Below the pieces are notes generated by a model. It worked only from the letters and a program-made list of their open reading frames with translations, was not told the origin of the DNA and made no database searches. The position numbers and the translations under genes were made by a program. Below, in pieces: positions 8,491 to 16,962 of a DNA stretch of 64,000 bases. The DNA lies in the NCBI RefSeq assembly GCF_016741775.1, contig NZ_JAERRK010000004.1:62001-126000 (forward strand), written 5' to 3'. This DNA comes from Streptomyces actinomycinicus (GTDB lineage: Bacteria; Actinomycetota; Actinomycetes; Streptomycetales; Streptomycetaceae). Position 1 is the stretch's first letter; the number at the start of each line of letters is the position of its first letter.

Positions 8491-9075
8491 ATGAACGAGA
8501 ACCAGAACACCAGTACGACCGCAGCCGAGATCCGGCCGCCGCTGACACCCGGTCTCACCGGTGCCGAGCTGCTGCGCTGGTACTGGACGCTGGACGAGCT
8601 CACCGCTCTCGCCCGCGCGATGAACGTCGCACGGCACGGTGGCAAGGCGGCGCTCACCGCCCGGCTCGCGGCGGCCCTGGACGGCCTGCCGCTGCCGGCG
8701 GCCCCGGACCGCCGCCGGCCGGCCACGGCGCAGCTGGCCGAACCCGTCGACGGTGACACCGTGATTCCGGCCGGCCAGCGGTGCAGCCAGGTCCTGCGGA
8801 GGTACTTCGTCGAGGCGATCGGTCCCGGCTTCCACTTCGACGCCTTCATGCGCGACTTCATCGCACAGAATCCCGGCCGCACCCTCGCCGACGCCGTCGC
8901 CCACTGGCACGCCACCCGGCCCGACGCGGCCCGGCCCCGCGAGATCGGCGAGCAGTTCGAGTACAACCGCTTCACCAGCGCCTGGCACCGTCAGAACCCG
9001 GGCGGCACACGCGACCAGGCTCGCCGGGCGTGGCTCGCACACCGCGCACTGCCCAAATCCCCCGAGGGCGGCTGA
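8491..9075 (+). CDS. SAP-domain / DUF6434-like protein
   Basis: About 194 residues. The N-terminal part (TGAELLRWYWTLDELTALARAMNVARHGGKAALTARLAAAL) has the SAP helix-extension-helix pattern that binds nucleic acid or proteins. The C-terminal part (CSQVLRRYFVEAIGPGFHF... through GGTRDQARRAWLAHRALP) resembles the DUF6434 domain often fused to SAP. Two ATG codons three residues apart are possible starts, neither with a strong ribosome site. The function is unknown; it probably marks the left border of the peptide cluster. Confidence 0.7.
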   Translation: MNENQNTSTTAAEIRPPLTPGLTGAELLRWYWTLDELTALARAMNVARHGGKAALTARLAAALDGLPLPAAPDRRRPATAQLAEPVDGDTVIPAGQRCSQVLRRYFVEAIGPGFHFDAFMRDFIAQNPGRTLADAVAHWHATRPDAARPREIGEQFEYNRFTSAWHRQNPGGTRDQARRAWLAHRALPKSPEGG

Positions 9076-9338
9076 CGGCAGGACACCCGACAGGCGAGGA
9101 CGGCTGCGAACCGGCGCAGCCGAAGCGGGCAAGCGTGCGGCCGAACCGCGACGGTGGTGCGGGGGTCGCCCGCGGGGGCGGGCCAGCGCGCGGTCGCCGC
9201 CGGCCGGCCGCCGGGCCACCGGACCATCCGTACGGTTCGAGGCCGCTGCGTCCGCGCGAGCGGACTGCGCCGTGCATCACCCCCGCACGACGGCGCCCCC
9301 ACGGTGGACGTGCTCCCGTACAGGAGGCGACTGCTCGG
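9076..9338. other. Convergent intergenic region, terminator likely
   Basis: The gap lies between the rightward SAP-domain gene and the leftward acetylglutamate-kinase-like gene. It contains very GC-rich self-complementary runs around 9196-9220 (CCGCCGGCCGGCCGCC) that could end both transcripts. No gene is seen. Confidence 0.4.
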
Positions 9339-10088
9339 TCACGTCGCCTCCAGCCCGTACAACGTCCGTAGCAGAGCATGCGGTACGGCCGTGTCGATCG
9401 GTCTCGTTCCGGTCGTTGCCGGTCTCCCCTCCTTCGATGCCGCCCCCGTCTCCGTCCGCGCCGCACTCTGCGTCTCCGTCTCGGCCACCGTCCCCGCGGG
9501 CAGCAGGAGGTGACGGGCGGAGAGACGGGCGGCAAGCAGCCGGGCCGTGGTGACCGTCTCGGCGGGGTGGACCCCGTCGGGTCCGTGGGCGACGGCGGCG
9601 ACCACGGGGATGCGGCCGTCGGTGAGCAGCGTGAGCAGCACGCCCGGGTCGGCCACCAGGTTGCCGGAGGGCGAACGGGTGAGTGTGTGCCCGTCCTCGC
9701 CCGTGATGCCCACGGCCAGCGGACCGTGGGCGTTGACGAGGCCGACGAGGCGGCGCTGCACCAGGCCCGCGGCGACCCTGCGCAGCGCGGTGCCCTCGTC
9801 CTCGTCCGGGGCCCGGCGGACCTGCTCGGGGCCGGCATCGTGCACGACGACCGGCCGGGCCCCTCCGTACCGCAAGAACGCCAGGTCCTCGGCGAACGCC
9901 TCGCCGAGCGCACCGGGAGCGAGCACGGCACGGCCGGCGACGACGACCACGACGGTGCCGTGGAGACGCCTGATCGCCGGCAGGGCACCCACGAGTGCGC
10001 GCGCCGTGCCGAGCGCCTCGTCCTGCGCCGACCTGCCGAGTGCCTCGCCCTGCGCCGCCGGGCCGGCCGCGGACGGGTACCGGATCAG
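9339..10088 (-). CDS. Degenerate acetylglutamate-kinase-like protein
   Basis: About 249 residues resembling the amino-acid kinase fold of ArgB: ALVGALPAIRRLHGTVVVVV, then AFAEDLAFLRYGGARPVVVHDAGP, then LVGLVNAHGPLAVGITGEDG. The catalytic lysine and GGNAM loop of ArgB read VAGRAV here, GGGP reads DAGP, the NVNAD motif reads VHPAE, and the C-terminal third is truncated. No ATG/GTG/TTG begins the homologous region; the best start is a CTG overlapping the TGA of the carbamoyltransferase, with GGAGG 5 bases upstream; an internal GTG at the LVGALP valine would drop the N-terminal helix. It may be a pseudo-kinase, a kinase with new chemistry or a decaying gene. It is last in a leftward operon with a carbamoyltransferase, GNAT and SDR. 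Confidence 0.6.
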   Translation of the reverse strand: MIRYPSAAGPAAQGEALGRSAQDEALGTARALVGALPAIRRLHGTVVVVVAGRAVLAPGALGEAFAEDLAFLRYGGARPVVVHDAGPEQVRRAPDEDEGTALRRVAAGLVQRRLVGLVNAHGPLAVGITGEDGHTLTRSPSGNLVADPGVLLTLLTDGRIPVVAAVAHGPDGVHPAETVTTARLLAARLSARHLLLPAGTVAETETQSAARTETGAASKEGRPATTGTRPIDTAVPHALLRTLYGLEAT

Positions 10089-11791
10089 GCGCCCCTCCGG
10101 CGGTGCAGCACCCCGTCGCTCCAGATCCGGTCCACCTTGCCCCAGGCCATGGCCGAGGCGACGTCCGGGAAGAAGCCGTGCCCGTTGAGGTTGGCGCTGG
10201 TGTTGCACAGGACGGGGACACCGCTGAGACGGTGATAGGCCGTCAGCACCTCGGCGAGGAACGGGTCGTCGTCCCCGGATACGGTCTGCAGGCGGGCGGT
10301 GCCGTCGAGATGGACGACCGCCGGGATCCTGTCGAGCCATTCGGGGCGCACGTCGTGTTCGAACAGCATGTACGGGTCCGGGGTGCCGGGATCGAAGAGG
10401 GCCGGGGCCTCCTCGACGAGGCATATCGGGGCGACCGGGCGGTAGGACTCACGGCCCTTGATCCGGTTGAGTTCGTCCTTCATCGCCGCCTGGGTGGGAG
10501 CGGCCAGGATGCTGCGGCCTCCCAGGGCTCGCGGCCCCAGTTCGGCGCGCCCGTGGAGTACGACCACCGGTTCGCCCGACTCATGGAGTTCCTGGGCGAG
10601 TTGGGCGGGGGTGCAGGGCGTCGCGGTCCAGTCGTCCGGCGTCTGGGCGGTGGGCTGCAGGGCCGGGCCGAGGCGTACGTTCCAGTCGATGGGGCGCAGG
10701 CCTTCGTGCTGGGCCCTGCCGAGCACGGCGGCGCCGATCGCCGACCCGGAGTCGTTGGGGAACGGCGGTACCCAGACGTCGGCGAACTCCGGCAGGGCGC
10801 GCAGGGCGTTGTTCCACTTGATGTTCAGGGCGCAGCCGCCGGCGAAGCAGAGGTTCCACGGGCCGGAGCCGCGCGCCTCACGGACCTTGCGGGTGATGCG
10901 CTCCAGCAGCAGTTCCTGGAAGAAGACGTGGACGCTGGCCAGGACGGTCTCGTCGGAGATGCCCTGGGGCTCCACCCGGTCGCGCACGGACTGGAAGAAG
11001 GTGTGCACCGGGGGCACCGACGGTTCGAAGAGGCTGCCGAAGCCGCCGACCGCCGCGCGGTACTCGACCGACTCCGGCAGGTCGCTCTCGAAGACCCGGT
11101 GGAACTCCTCCCGCAGCGCGGTCAGTACGCGCTCGTCCGGCTGCCCGAGCGCGATGTACGCCATCAGCTTGCCGGCCACCGAGAGGTCGTCCACCGTCGG
11201 TGACTGGAGCGTGCGGCGGAACGGGCCGAAGTGGTGGCCGGCGATGGCGTAGGCGTGGCCGAGCAGCGGGAACAGTTCACCGAGGTTTTCCACGCCGGTC
11301 TCGGGGTCGACCCAGTAGAGCCGCGGGAAGAGGCCACCGTCCCAGATGAGGACGAAGGACGGCTCGCCGCGGCGGGCGAAGGGGCTGGAGCAGTAGGCGC
11401 TGGCCAGGTGTCCGGCAGCGTGCGCGTAGCTGGTGTAGGGGTAGGAGCGGCCGTCCATCGGGAACTCACCCGCTGCTCCCGGCCTGGCCAGATCGGGGCA
11501 GGCCGCGGATTCCCGGTAGGGTCCGACGACGAGTTCCACCGGGGCCGAGGAACTCAGCAGGGAAACCACTCCCGAGACGTCGCCGTCCCAGCCGTCGACG
11601 ACCCATTCGTCGACGTCCTGGGCCTTGTACCCGAAGTCGGCGAGAATTCCCGGAATCTGGCTGAAGTCGGAGACGGTGCTGTACCGCAGGCCGTTGCCTA
11701 TTTTTTCCATCTCGACACTGAAAACGAGGCGATCGTCGTCCAGCAGGGCCACGGCTCCGTCGTGCGTGAGCTTGAGTCCGCAGATAATCAA
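10085..11791 (-). CDS. NodU-family O-carbamoyltransferase
   Basis: A 568-residue protein of the NodU/CmcH/TobZ family, which moves carbamoyl from carbamoyl phosphate to a hydroxyl through a carbamoyl-adenylate. It has the Kae1-like N-terminal half (MIICGLKLTHDGAVALLDDD; HAAGHLASAYC metal-site helix; FAGGCALNIKWNN) and the hallmark C-terminal motif ELGPRALGGRSIL. The TTG start has GGAG about 10 bases upstream. In this cluster a likely acceptor is the terminal hydroxyl of a 5-hydroxy-2-aminopentanoate, giving a carbamoyloxy amino acid as found in GE81112; that is inference. It overlaps the kinase-like gene by 4 bases, indicating coupling. Confidence 0.9.
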   Translation of the reverse strand: MIICGLKLTHDGAVALLDDDRLVFSVEMEKIGNGLRYSTVSDFSQIPGILADFGYKAQDVDEWVVDGWDGDVSGVVSLLSSSAPVELVVGPYRESAACPDLARPGAAGEFPMDGRSYPYTSYAHAAGHLASAYCSSPFARRGEPSFVLIWDGGLFPRLYWVDPETGVENLGELFPLLGHAYAIAGHHFGPFRRTLQSPTVDDLSVAGKLMAYIALGQPDERVLTALREEFHRVFESDLPESVEYRAAVGGFGSLFEPSVPPVHTFFQSVRDRVEPQGISDETVLASVHVFFQELLLERITRKVREARGSGPWNLCFAGGCALNIKWNNALRALPEFADVWVPPFPNDSGSAIGAAVLGRAQHEGLRPIDWNVRLGPALQPTAQTPDDWTATPCTPAQLAQELHESGEPVVVLHGRAELGPRALGGRSILAAPTQAAMKDELNRIKGRESYRPVAPICLVEEAPALFDPGTPDPYMLFEHDVRPEWLDRIPAVVHLDGTARLQTVSGDDDPFLAEVLTAYHRLSGVPVLCNTSANLNGHGFFPDVASAMAWGKVDRIWSDGVLHRRRGA

Positions 11792-11833
11792 AACTTTTTC
11801 ACTCCCTGATCACCTCGGGGCAATGGCCCGGGT

Positions 11834-12364
11834 TCATCGGTCTTCGAGTCGCAGACAATAGAGAGCGGAGTTGCGGCCGGGCGGTGACAGCCGCCGCCAC
11901 TCTTCCGGAGCGGATTCTGTGTCGACTTCGTGAAAGCCCTGGCGTGCGAACCACGCACCACCGTGCTTGGAGGCCGCGAGAACGAAAACGTATCCGTTCT
12001 CGCCGGCCCTGCGGACGGCCTGGCGGACCAGGATCTGTCCGATTCCTCTGCCCTGGAACTCCTGCGAGACGCAGAGGTTGTATATGACCAGGCAATGCGG
12101 CACCGGCAGCAGTCCCATACAGCCGGCGAGGGTGTTCCCGTGCACCGCCACGAGGAAATCGTCGATGCGTTGTGCGAACGCGTCCGGCGAGCGGCTGAGC
12201 AACCGGTCGGCGGCGGCGAAGGGCGCGGAGATCCGGGCCAGCTCACCGGCGTCCTCGGGGCGCGCCGGCCGGACCGAGGCCGCCCGCCCGGCCGGCCGGG
12301 CACCGGTCCGGGCTCCGCCGGCCCTCGCCCGGCCGTGGGCGCCGACCTGCGGCTCACGAAGCAT
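11834..12364 (-). CDS. GNAT-family N-acetyltransferase
   Basis: A 176-residue GNAT. The acetyl-CoA loop is in CVSQEFQGRGIGQILV (R/QxxGxG/A motif A), followed by FVLAASKHGGAWFARQGFHEVD, the usual C-terminal 'xxFYxxxGF' signature. The ATG lies inside the end of the upstream SDR gene (11-base overlap), so the two are translated together. About 28 residues at the N-terminus are Ala/Gly/Arg rich and may not fold. In a pathway with an ArgB-like protein it could acetylate glutamate or a related amine as a protecting step; self-resistance by acetylating the product is the main alternative. Confidence 0.8.
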   Translation of the reverse strand: MLREPQVGAHGRARAGGARTGARPAGRAASVRPARPEDAGELARISAPFAAADRLLSRSPDAFAQRIDDFLVAVHGNTLAGCMGLLPVPHCLVIYNLCVSQEFQGRGIGQILVRQAVRRAGENGYVFVLAASKHGGAWFARQGFHEVDTESAPEEWRRLSPPGRNSALYCLRLEDR

Positions 12365-13163
12365 CGTGCTCGTCAGGGGCGCCTGCGCCGCTGTTCCGGC
12401 TCCCCGCGAAGCCGAGGCCGAAGGGCTGGTCCGCGGGCATCAGCTCGATCATGTTGACGTTGACGTGCGGTGGCCGGTCCAGGCACCAGGCGACGCCTTG
12501 CGCCACGTCATCGGCCGTGAGCGGGGTGACGTCGGCGTAGAGGGCCTCCGCGCGTTCGGCGTCCCCCTCGTAGCGGACCTGGGCGAACTCCGTCCGGGCC
12601 ATGCCGGGCGCGACGCAGCTGACCCGGACACCGGTGCCCTGCAGGTCGACGCGCATGTTGAGGGAGAGCTGATGCACGAACGCCTTGGTGGCGGCGTAGA
12701 CGTTCCCGCCCATGTAGGGGTACTCCGCGGCGATGGATCCGACGTTGACCACATGCCCTGAGCCGCGGGCGACGAGCCGGGGCAGCACGATCTCGGTCAG
12801 ATTCAGCAGGCCCGTGACGTTCGTATCGATCATTTCACGCCAGTGCGGCGGACTGCCCTGCTGCAGGGGACCGAACCCCTTCGACAGGCCCGCGTTGTTC
12901 ACGAGCACGGAAATGTCACGGTATTCGACCGGCAGCTCCGACAGGGCTCGTTCGAGGGAGTCGGGGTCCCGCACGTCGGCGACCACGGGGAGAATGGCTC
13001 GAAATGGATCCTCTTCGGCGAGTGTTTTGAGCCGTTCGGCGCGGCGGGCGAGGGCAATGACTGCGTACCCTCTGGAAGACAACACCTGCGCGATGCGCGC
13101 ACCGAACCCGGACGAGGCGCCAGAAACTAACGCGGTGCCGCGAGGCTCCCGACCATCCGACAT
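12354..13163 (-). CDS. SDR-family oxidoreductase (YdfG-like)
   Basis: A 269-residue classical SDR: SGASSGFG cofactor loop, NNAG, catalytic Ser in VGSIAAEYPY and YAATK. The tail (VAPGMARTEFAQVRYEGD..., DDVAQGVAWCLDRPPHVNVNMIELMP) resembles YdfG, an NADP-dependent 3-hydroxy-acid/L-allo-threonine dehydrogenase. It is first in the leftward operon SDR-GNAT-carbamoyltransferase-kinase-like. A possible role is reducing a semialdehyde to the alcohol that is later carbamoylated; oxidation of a beta-hydroxy amino acid is also possible. Confidence 0.85.
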   Translation of the reverse strand: MSDGREPRGTALVSGASSGFGARIAQVLSSRGYAVIALARRAERLKTLAEEDPFRAILPVVADVRDPDSLERALSELPVEYRDISVLVNNAGLSKGFGPLQQGSPPHWREMIDTNVTGLLNLTEIVLPRLVARGSGHVVNVGSIAAEYPYMGGNVYAATKAFVHQLSLNMRVDLQGTGVRVSCVAPGMARTEFAQVRYEGDAERAEALYADVTPLTADDVAQGVAWCLDRPPHVNVNMIELMPADQPFGLGFAGSRNSGAGAPDEHDAS

Positions 13164-13685
13164 ATCCCTCTCGTTCCCCCTGCATCAGGTCGCAGGTTCT
13201 CGCTTCAGGCCTGAACCCCGAGTCAAGGGTGCAGACCCAGGACCGGGTATAGCGGGTTCCCCGCGCGCCGGTCCCCGGAAGTGGATTCAAACTCCCCGGT
13301 AAAGGAAGTGAAGTGCTTCGTTGCATGCCGCCGGTAACTTCTTGCCAGTCAAGCACGGCCGTACACAAGGCCGCTATGTGACGCACGTCACATGTGAAAT
13401 CTGTGGCAGGGCCTTGGAGATCATGACTAGAGTCGAAAGCTAAGTCCCAGCACTACAGCGCGAAATCCAGAGGCGAAAAGGGGCGGAAATACAGCCCCGA
13501 ACGCCGGAATGAAAGCCTCGCGGGGAAACGGGGGAGCATGCCGGCCCACCTTTTAGGTGGCGCACTGGGAATCTCCCCCTCGGGCCTGTGCCGCCCCTTC
13601 ACTGCGGGACCCGATCCGGATTTCGACCACCTCACCTGAGCCGACCTCCGTCGACCGCCGGCCTCCACTCGCAAGGGAACGCAGA
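13164..13685. other. Divergent promoter region of the cluster
   Basis: This 522-base gap separates the leftward SDR operon from the rightward CmlA-like operon. It contains a TTGACT hexamer on the minus strand (13352-13347), a Crp-like palindrome at 13377-13392, a possible rightward -10 TAGAGT (13428-13433) and a small CCACCT/AGGTGG hairpin near 13546-13560. No gene is evident. Confidence 0.55.
13377..13392. promoter_or_regulatory. Crp-like binding site
   Basis: TGTGACGCACGTCACA is a perfect TGTGA-N6-TCACA match and also fits the Streptomyces Crp pattern GTG-N6-GNCAC. It overlaps a second palindrome, TCACATGTGA (13388-13397). It lies about 35 bases upstream of the minus-strand TTGACT, so it could act as an upstream activator site for the leftward operon, or serve the rightward one. 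Confidence 0.6.
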
Positions 13686-15299
13686 GTGCCCGTCATCCAG
13701 AAACGCCACCTCCGCGCGTCCGTCGTCGCACAGCCGCTGCTGCACCGCTGGTACGCCTGGCCGTACCTCATCGCACCGCACACCGGGGCACTGAACCTGC
13801 GGGAGAGACTGCTTCCCATCGTCCGCAACTACGTCATGTCCCCGGCCCTGCACCGCAACGCCCTTGCGGACCCGTCCCGTTACGGCGGTCCGTTCCTCGA
13901 CCCGGGCAGCGCGAGCACCGCCGAGGTGGAGGCATGGCTGGAGACGGTCCTGCGGGACGCGCGTGCGCGCCTCACCCTCGCGGACGACATCGACCGGTTG
14001 CGGGCGCTGCTGGCCGAGCGGGCCACGGGCGGCCCCTTGGAGTCCCTGTACCCCGAGGTCCCCGAATCCCTGCGCGGCTGCGTCGAGTTGGTCTACGACA
14101 CGGCGAACCGGCCCTCCTTCCGCTTCTTCGAGCCCCTGCTGTACCGCTCCCCCGCGTTCGAGGAGCACAGCCAGGTCCTCTCACTGACCGCCGTCCCGCC
14201 GCGCGACCAGGCCTTCGTGTACGGCAGCCCGGTGCTGCCCTCCCCCGGCCGGCTCGACATCGGCGTACCCTTCTCGGCCGGGGTGTGGGACGACCTGTTC
14301 GCCGCGCGCCTCCAGCCCGTGGACACGCGCGAACTGGCCGAGCGGCTCGGACTGGACGCCGGCGCGACCGGCGATTTCGACGCGCTCTTCCACGACGAGG
14401 CCCCCCGACCCCACGACCTGGTCCCCGACGGCCAGGTGCGGATGCGCTACTTCGGCCACGCGACCGTCCTGGTGGAGACCGCGGCCGGCTGTGTCCTGCT
14501 GGACCCGCTGGTCGGCTACTCCGACGACGGTCACGAGCACTTCGGCATCGCGGACCTGCCGCACCACATCGACGCGGTGGTGATCAGCCACTTCCACTCG
14601 GACCACTTCTCGCTGGAGACGCTCCTCCAGCTGCGCACCCGCATCGGCACGATCGTGGTCCCCCGTGCCTCGGGCGGCACGCTCCAGGACCCCAGCCTCA
14701 AGGTGATGCTGGAGGCCCTCGGCTTCCGCCGGGTGGTGGAAATGGGCGAGCTGGACACCCATCAGGTCGCCGAGGGGCTCGACGTCGTGGGGCTCCCGTT
14801 CATCGGGGAGCACGCCGACCTCGACATCCGCACCAAGATGGTCCCGCTGGTGCGCGCCCTCGGCCGCTCCTTCATGTTCGCCACCGACATCACACCCGTC
14901 GAGCCGGCCCTCTACGACCGGGTACGGGACGTGGTCGGTGAGGTGGACGCGCTCTTCGTCGGACTCGAGTGCGTCGGCGCGTCCCTGGGCTGGCTCTACG
15001 GTCCGCTCATGGAAGCCAAGCTGACGCGCGAGCAGAACCAGACGCGGCGCCTGAAGGGGTCGGACGCGGCCATGGCGGACCGGCTGGCCCGGCAGGTGGG
15101 CGCCCGGCACGTGTACGCGTACGCCATGGGCCTCGAACCGTGGCTGAAGCACCTCACCGGCTCCGACTTCGACGCCGAGTCCGAACCGGTGCGGCAGAGC
15201 CACCTGCTGGAGGAACTGTGCCGGCAGCGCTCGGTCGGCTCGGAGTTGCTGTACCGGCAGGCCGAACGCGTGTGGCCGGCCGCCGGGACCCGCTCCTGA
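13686..15299 (+). CDS. CmlA-type diiron amino-acyl beta-hydroxylase
   Basis: A 537-residue protein, about the length of CmlA of chloramphenicol biosynthesis, a diiron oxygenase on a metallo-beta-lactamase scaffold that beta-hydroxylates an aminoacyl group held on an NRPS carrier. An N-terminal all-family domain precedes the MBL domain. The metal motif HFHSDH begins at residue 302; GEHADLDIRTK and FATDIT supply further ligands; the C-terminal stretch LGWLYGPLMEAKLTREQNQTRRLKGSD is typical of CmlA relatives. The GTG has AAGGGA 7 bases upstream. In this cluster it could beta-hydroxylate a carrier-bound histidine to give imidazolylserine (inference). Confidence 0.85.
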   Translation: MPVIQKRHLRASVVAQPLLHRWYAWPYLIAPHTGALNLRERLLPIVRNYVMSPALHRNALADPSRYGGPFLDPGSASTAEVEAWLETVLRDARARLTLADDIDRLRALLAERATGGPLESLYPEVPESLRGCVELVYDTANRPSFRFFEPLLYRSPAFEEHSQVLSLTAVPPRDQAFVYGSPVLPSPGRLDIGVPFSAGVWDDLFAARLQPVDTRELAERLGLDAGATGDFDALFHDEAPRPHDLVPDGQVRMRYFGHATVLVETAAGCVLLDPLVGYSDDGHEHFGIADLPHHIDAVVISHFHSDHFSLETLLQLRTRIGTIVVPRASGGTLQDPSLKVMLEALGFRRVVEMGELDTHQVAEGLDVVGLPFIGEHADLDIRTKMVPLVRALGRSFMFATDITPVEPALYDRVRDVVGEVDALFVGLECVGASLGWLYGPLMEAKLTREQNQTRRLKGSDAAMADRLARQVGARHVYAYAMGLEPWLKHLTGSDFDAESEPVRQSHLLEELCRQRSVGSELLYRQAERVWPAAGTRS

Positions 15300-15319
15300 G
15301 CGACCGGAACCCCGCTACG

Positions 15320-16114
15320 ATGAAGCCCACTTCAGCCGCCGTACGCCCGCTCGCCGCGCGCGAACTGGTGCGCCCCCTGCCCAGGCCCGAGGCCACCGCC
15401 GTCGTGTACTGCCTGCCGCACGCCGGAGGCGCGGCCTCGGCCTACCGGGAGTGGCCCTCGGCGCTGCCCGACTGGGTGGAGTTCGTGGCCGTACAGCTCC
15501 CGGGGCGCGAGCACCGCATCACCGAGCCCCCCGGCGTGGACCCGGCCCGGATCGCGGACTGCGTCCGGGCCGACGTCAGGGCGCACTCCCGGCCCTACGC
15601 CGTGCTCGGACACAGCATGGGCGCCCTGCTCGCCCTGGAAGTGGCTCGGACGCTGTCGGCCGACGACCAGGTGCGCAACCCCGCTCTGCTGGCCGTCTCG
15701 GCGATGGAACACCCCAGCTCCGGACGGCCCCGGCCGGCCCTGTCCCGGCTGCCCGAGGCCGAGTTGCTCGCCTGGGTCGCCGGACTGGGCGGATCACCCG
15801 CCCAGGCGCTCGCCACCCCGGAGCTTCTGGAACTGCTGCTCCCCGTGCTGCGCAGCGATCTCGCCTGGCTGGAGGGCTACACCGCCCGCCCGGCGCCCCG
15901 ACTGGGCTGCCCAATCTCGGCGTTCGCCGGCGAGCGGGACGACCACGTCGCGCTGCCGGGTCTGCAGGCCTGGGCCCGCGAGACGGACGACACGGCCACC
16001 GTGCGCCGCTACCCCAGCGGCCACTTCTACGCGGACGGGCAACTGCCGCTGGTGTGCCGGGACCTGGCGGACGATCTCGCCGACGCACTGGGCGCGCCCG
16101 GGGTGGCCCGATGA
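15320..16114 (+). CDS. Type II thioesterase (first)
   Basis: A 264-residue alpha/beta hydrolase of the editing-thioesterase family. LPHAGGAASAYREWP forms the oxyanion loop, the nucleophile elbow is GHSMGA, the acid is in the GERDDHV stretch and the catalytic histidine is in YPSGHFYADG. These enzymes clear mis-acylated carrier domains and in some clusters release the product. It begins 20 bases after the CmlA-like gene and overlaps the next thioesterase by 4 bases (ATGA). Confidence 0.9.
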   Translation: MKPTSAAVRPLAARELVRPLPRPEATAVVYCLPHAGGAASAYREWPSALPDWVEFVAVQLPGREHRITEPPGVDPARIADCVRADVRAHSRPYAVLGHSMGALLALEVARTLSADDQVRNPALLAVSAMEHPSSGRPRPALSRLPEAELLAWVAGLGGSPAQALATPELLELLLPVLRSDLAWLEGYTARPAPRLGCPISAFAGERDDHVALPGLQAWARETDDTATVRRYPSGHFYADGQLPLVCRDLADDLADALGAPGVAR

Positions 16115-16881
16115 GCGGGGAAGCGCAGCGCTGGCTCACCGACTGGCGGCCGCCGGGCACGGCGCGGCTCGTCCTGGTGTGCCTGCCCCACGCGGGCGCG
16201 GGGGCCTTTCAGTTCCGGCCGTGGCAGGAGCTGGCCGGCCCCCGGATCGCCGTGGTCGCCGTACAGTTGCCGGGGCGGGAGAACCGGTGGCGCGAGGAGC
16301 CGCTGACCCGCTCCGAGGAAGTGGTCGAGGAACTGGCCCCGGCACTGGCGGCCCGGCTCGACCTGCCCTACGTGGTGTTCGGGCACAGCATGGGCGCCCT
16401 GCTCGGCTACGAGGTGGCGCGCGCCCTCGGCCTCCGGTACGGCCTGTGGCCCGAGGAGTTCGTCGCGTCCGCCTGCCGGGCACCGGACGCGCAGGGCGAG
16501 CCGACCGGCGCCGATGCGCTGACCGACCGGGAACTGGTGGCCGACCTGGCCGCGCAGGGTGCCGTACCGGACTACGTGGCCGCGAACGAGAAGCTGGTGT
16601 CTGTCGTCGCCCGCCCGCTGCGCGCCGACCTCGCACTGTGCGACCGCTATGTCCCGCCGGCCACGGACACCGTGCTGCCCTGCCCGGTGCACGTCTGGCG
16701 GGGCAGGGACGACCTCGGGGTCACGGACGAGCACGCACGGCAGTGGGCCGCCTGGTCCGCCGCGCCGGCCGGGGTGCGCCGGTTCGACGGCGGGCACCTC
16801 TATCACCTCGACCGCCCGCACGAGGTGGTGGACGCGCTCCGCCGGCTCGGCGAGGACGCCCGTGCCGGCGTGAAGGAGTAG
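16111..16881 (+). CDS. Type II thioesterase (second)
   Basis: A 256-residue alpha/beta hydrolase with CLPHAGAGAFQFRPW, the nucleophile elbow GHSMGA and a late GGHLYHLD histidine. Translation is coupled to the first thioesterase by an ATGA overlap. The two share the fold but differ enough that this is not a recent duplication. Because no NRPS protein in the window carries a fused TE domain, this or a sister enzyme may release the final peptide. Confidence 0.9.
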   Translation: MSGEAQRWLTDWRPPGTARLVLVCLPHAGAGAFQFRPWQELAGPRIAVVAVQLPGRENRWREEPLTRSEEVVEELAPALAARLDLPYVVFGHSMGALLGYEVARALGLRYGLWPEEFVASACRAPDAQGEPTGADALTDRELVADLAAQGAVPDYVAANEKLVSVVARPLRADLALCDRYVPPATDTVLPCPVHVWRGRDDLGVTDEHARQWAAWSAAPAGVRRFDGGHLYHLDRPHEVVDALRRLGEDARAGVKE

Positions 16882-16962
16882 CCCGCCGCCCGTCAGCCAC
16901 CGGCCCCGGCCGGCCCGCGTCCCGGTCCCCGAGACCCCCGAGACACTCGAGAAGGAAACGCG

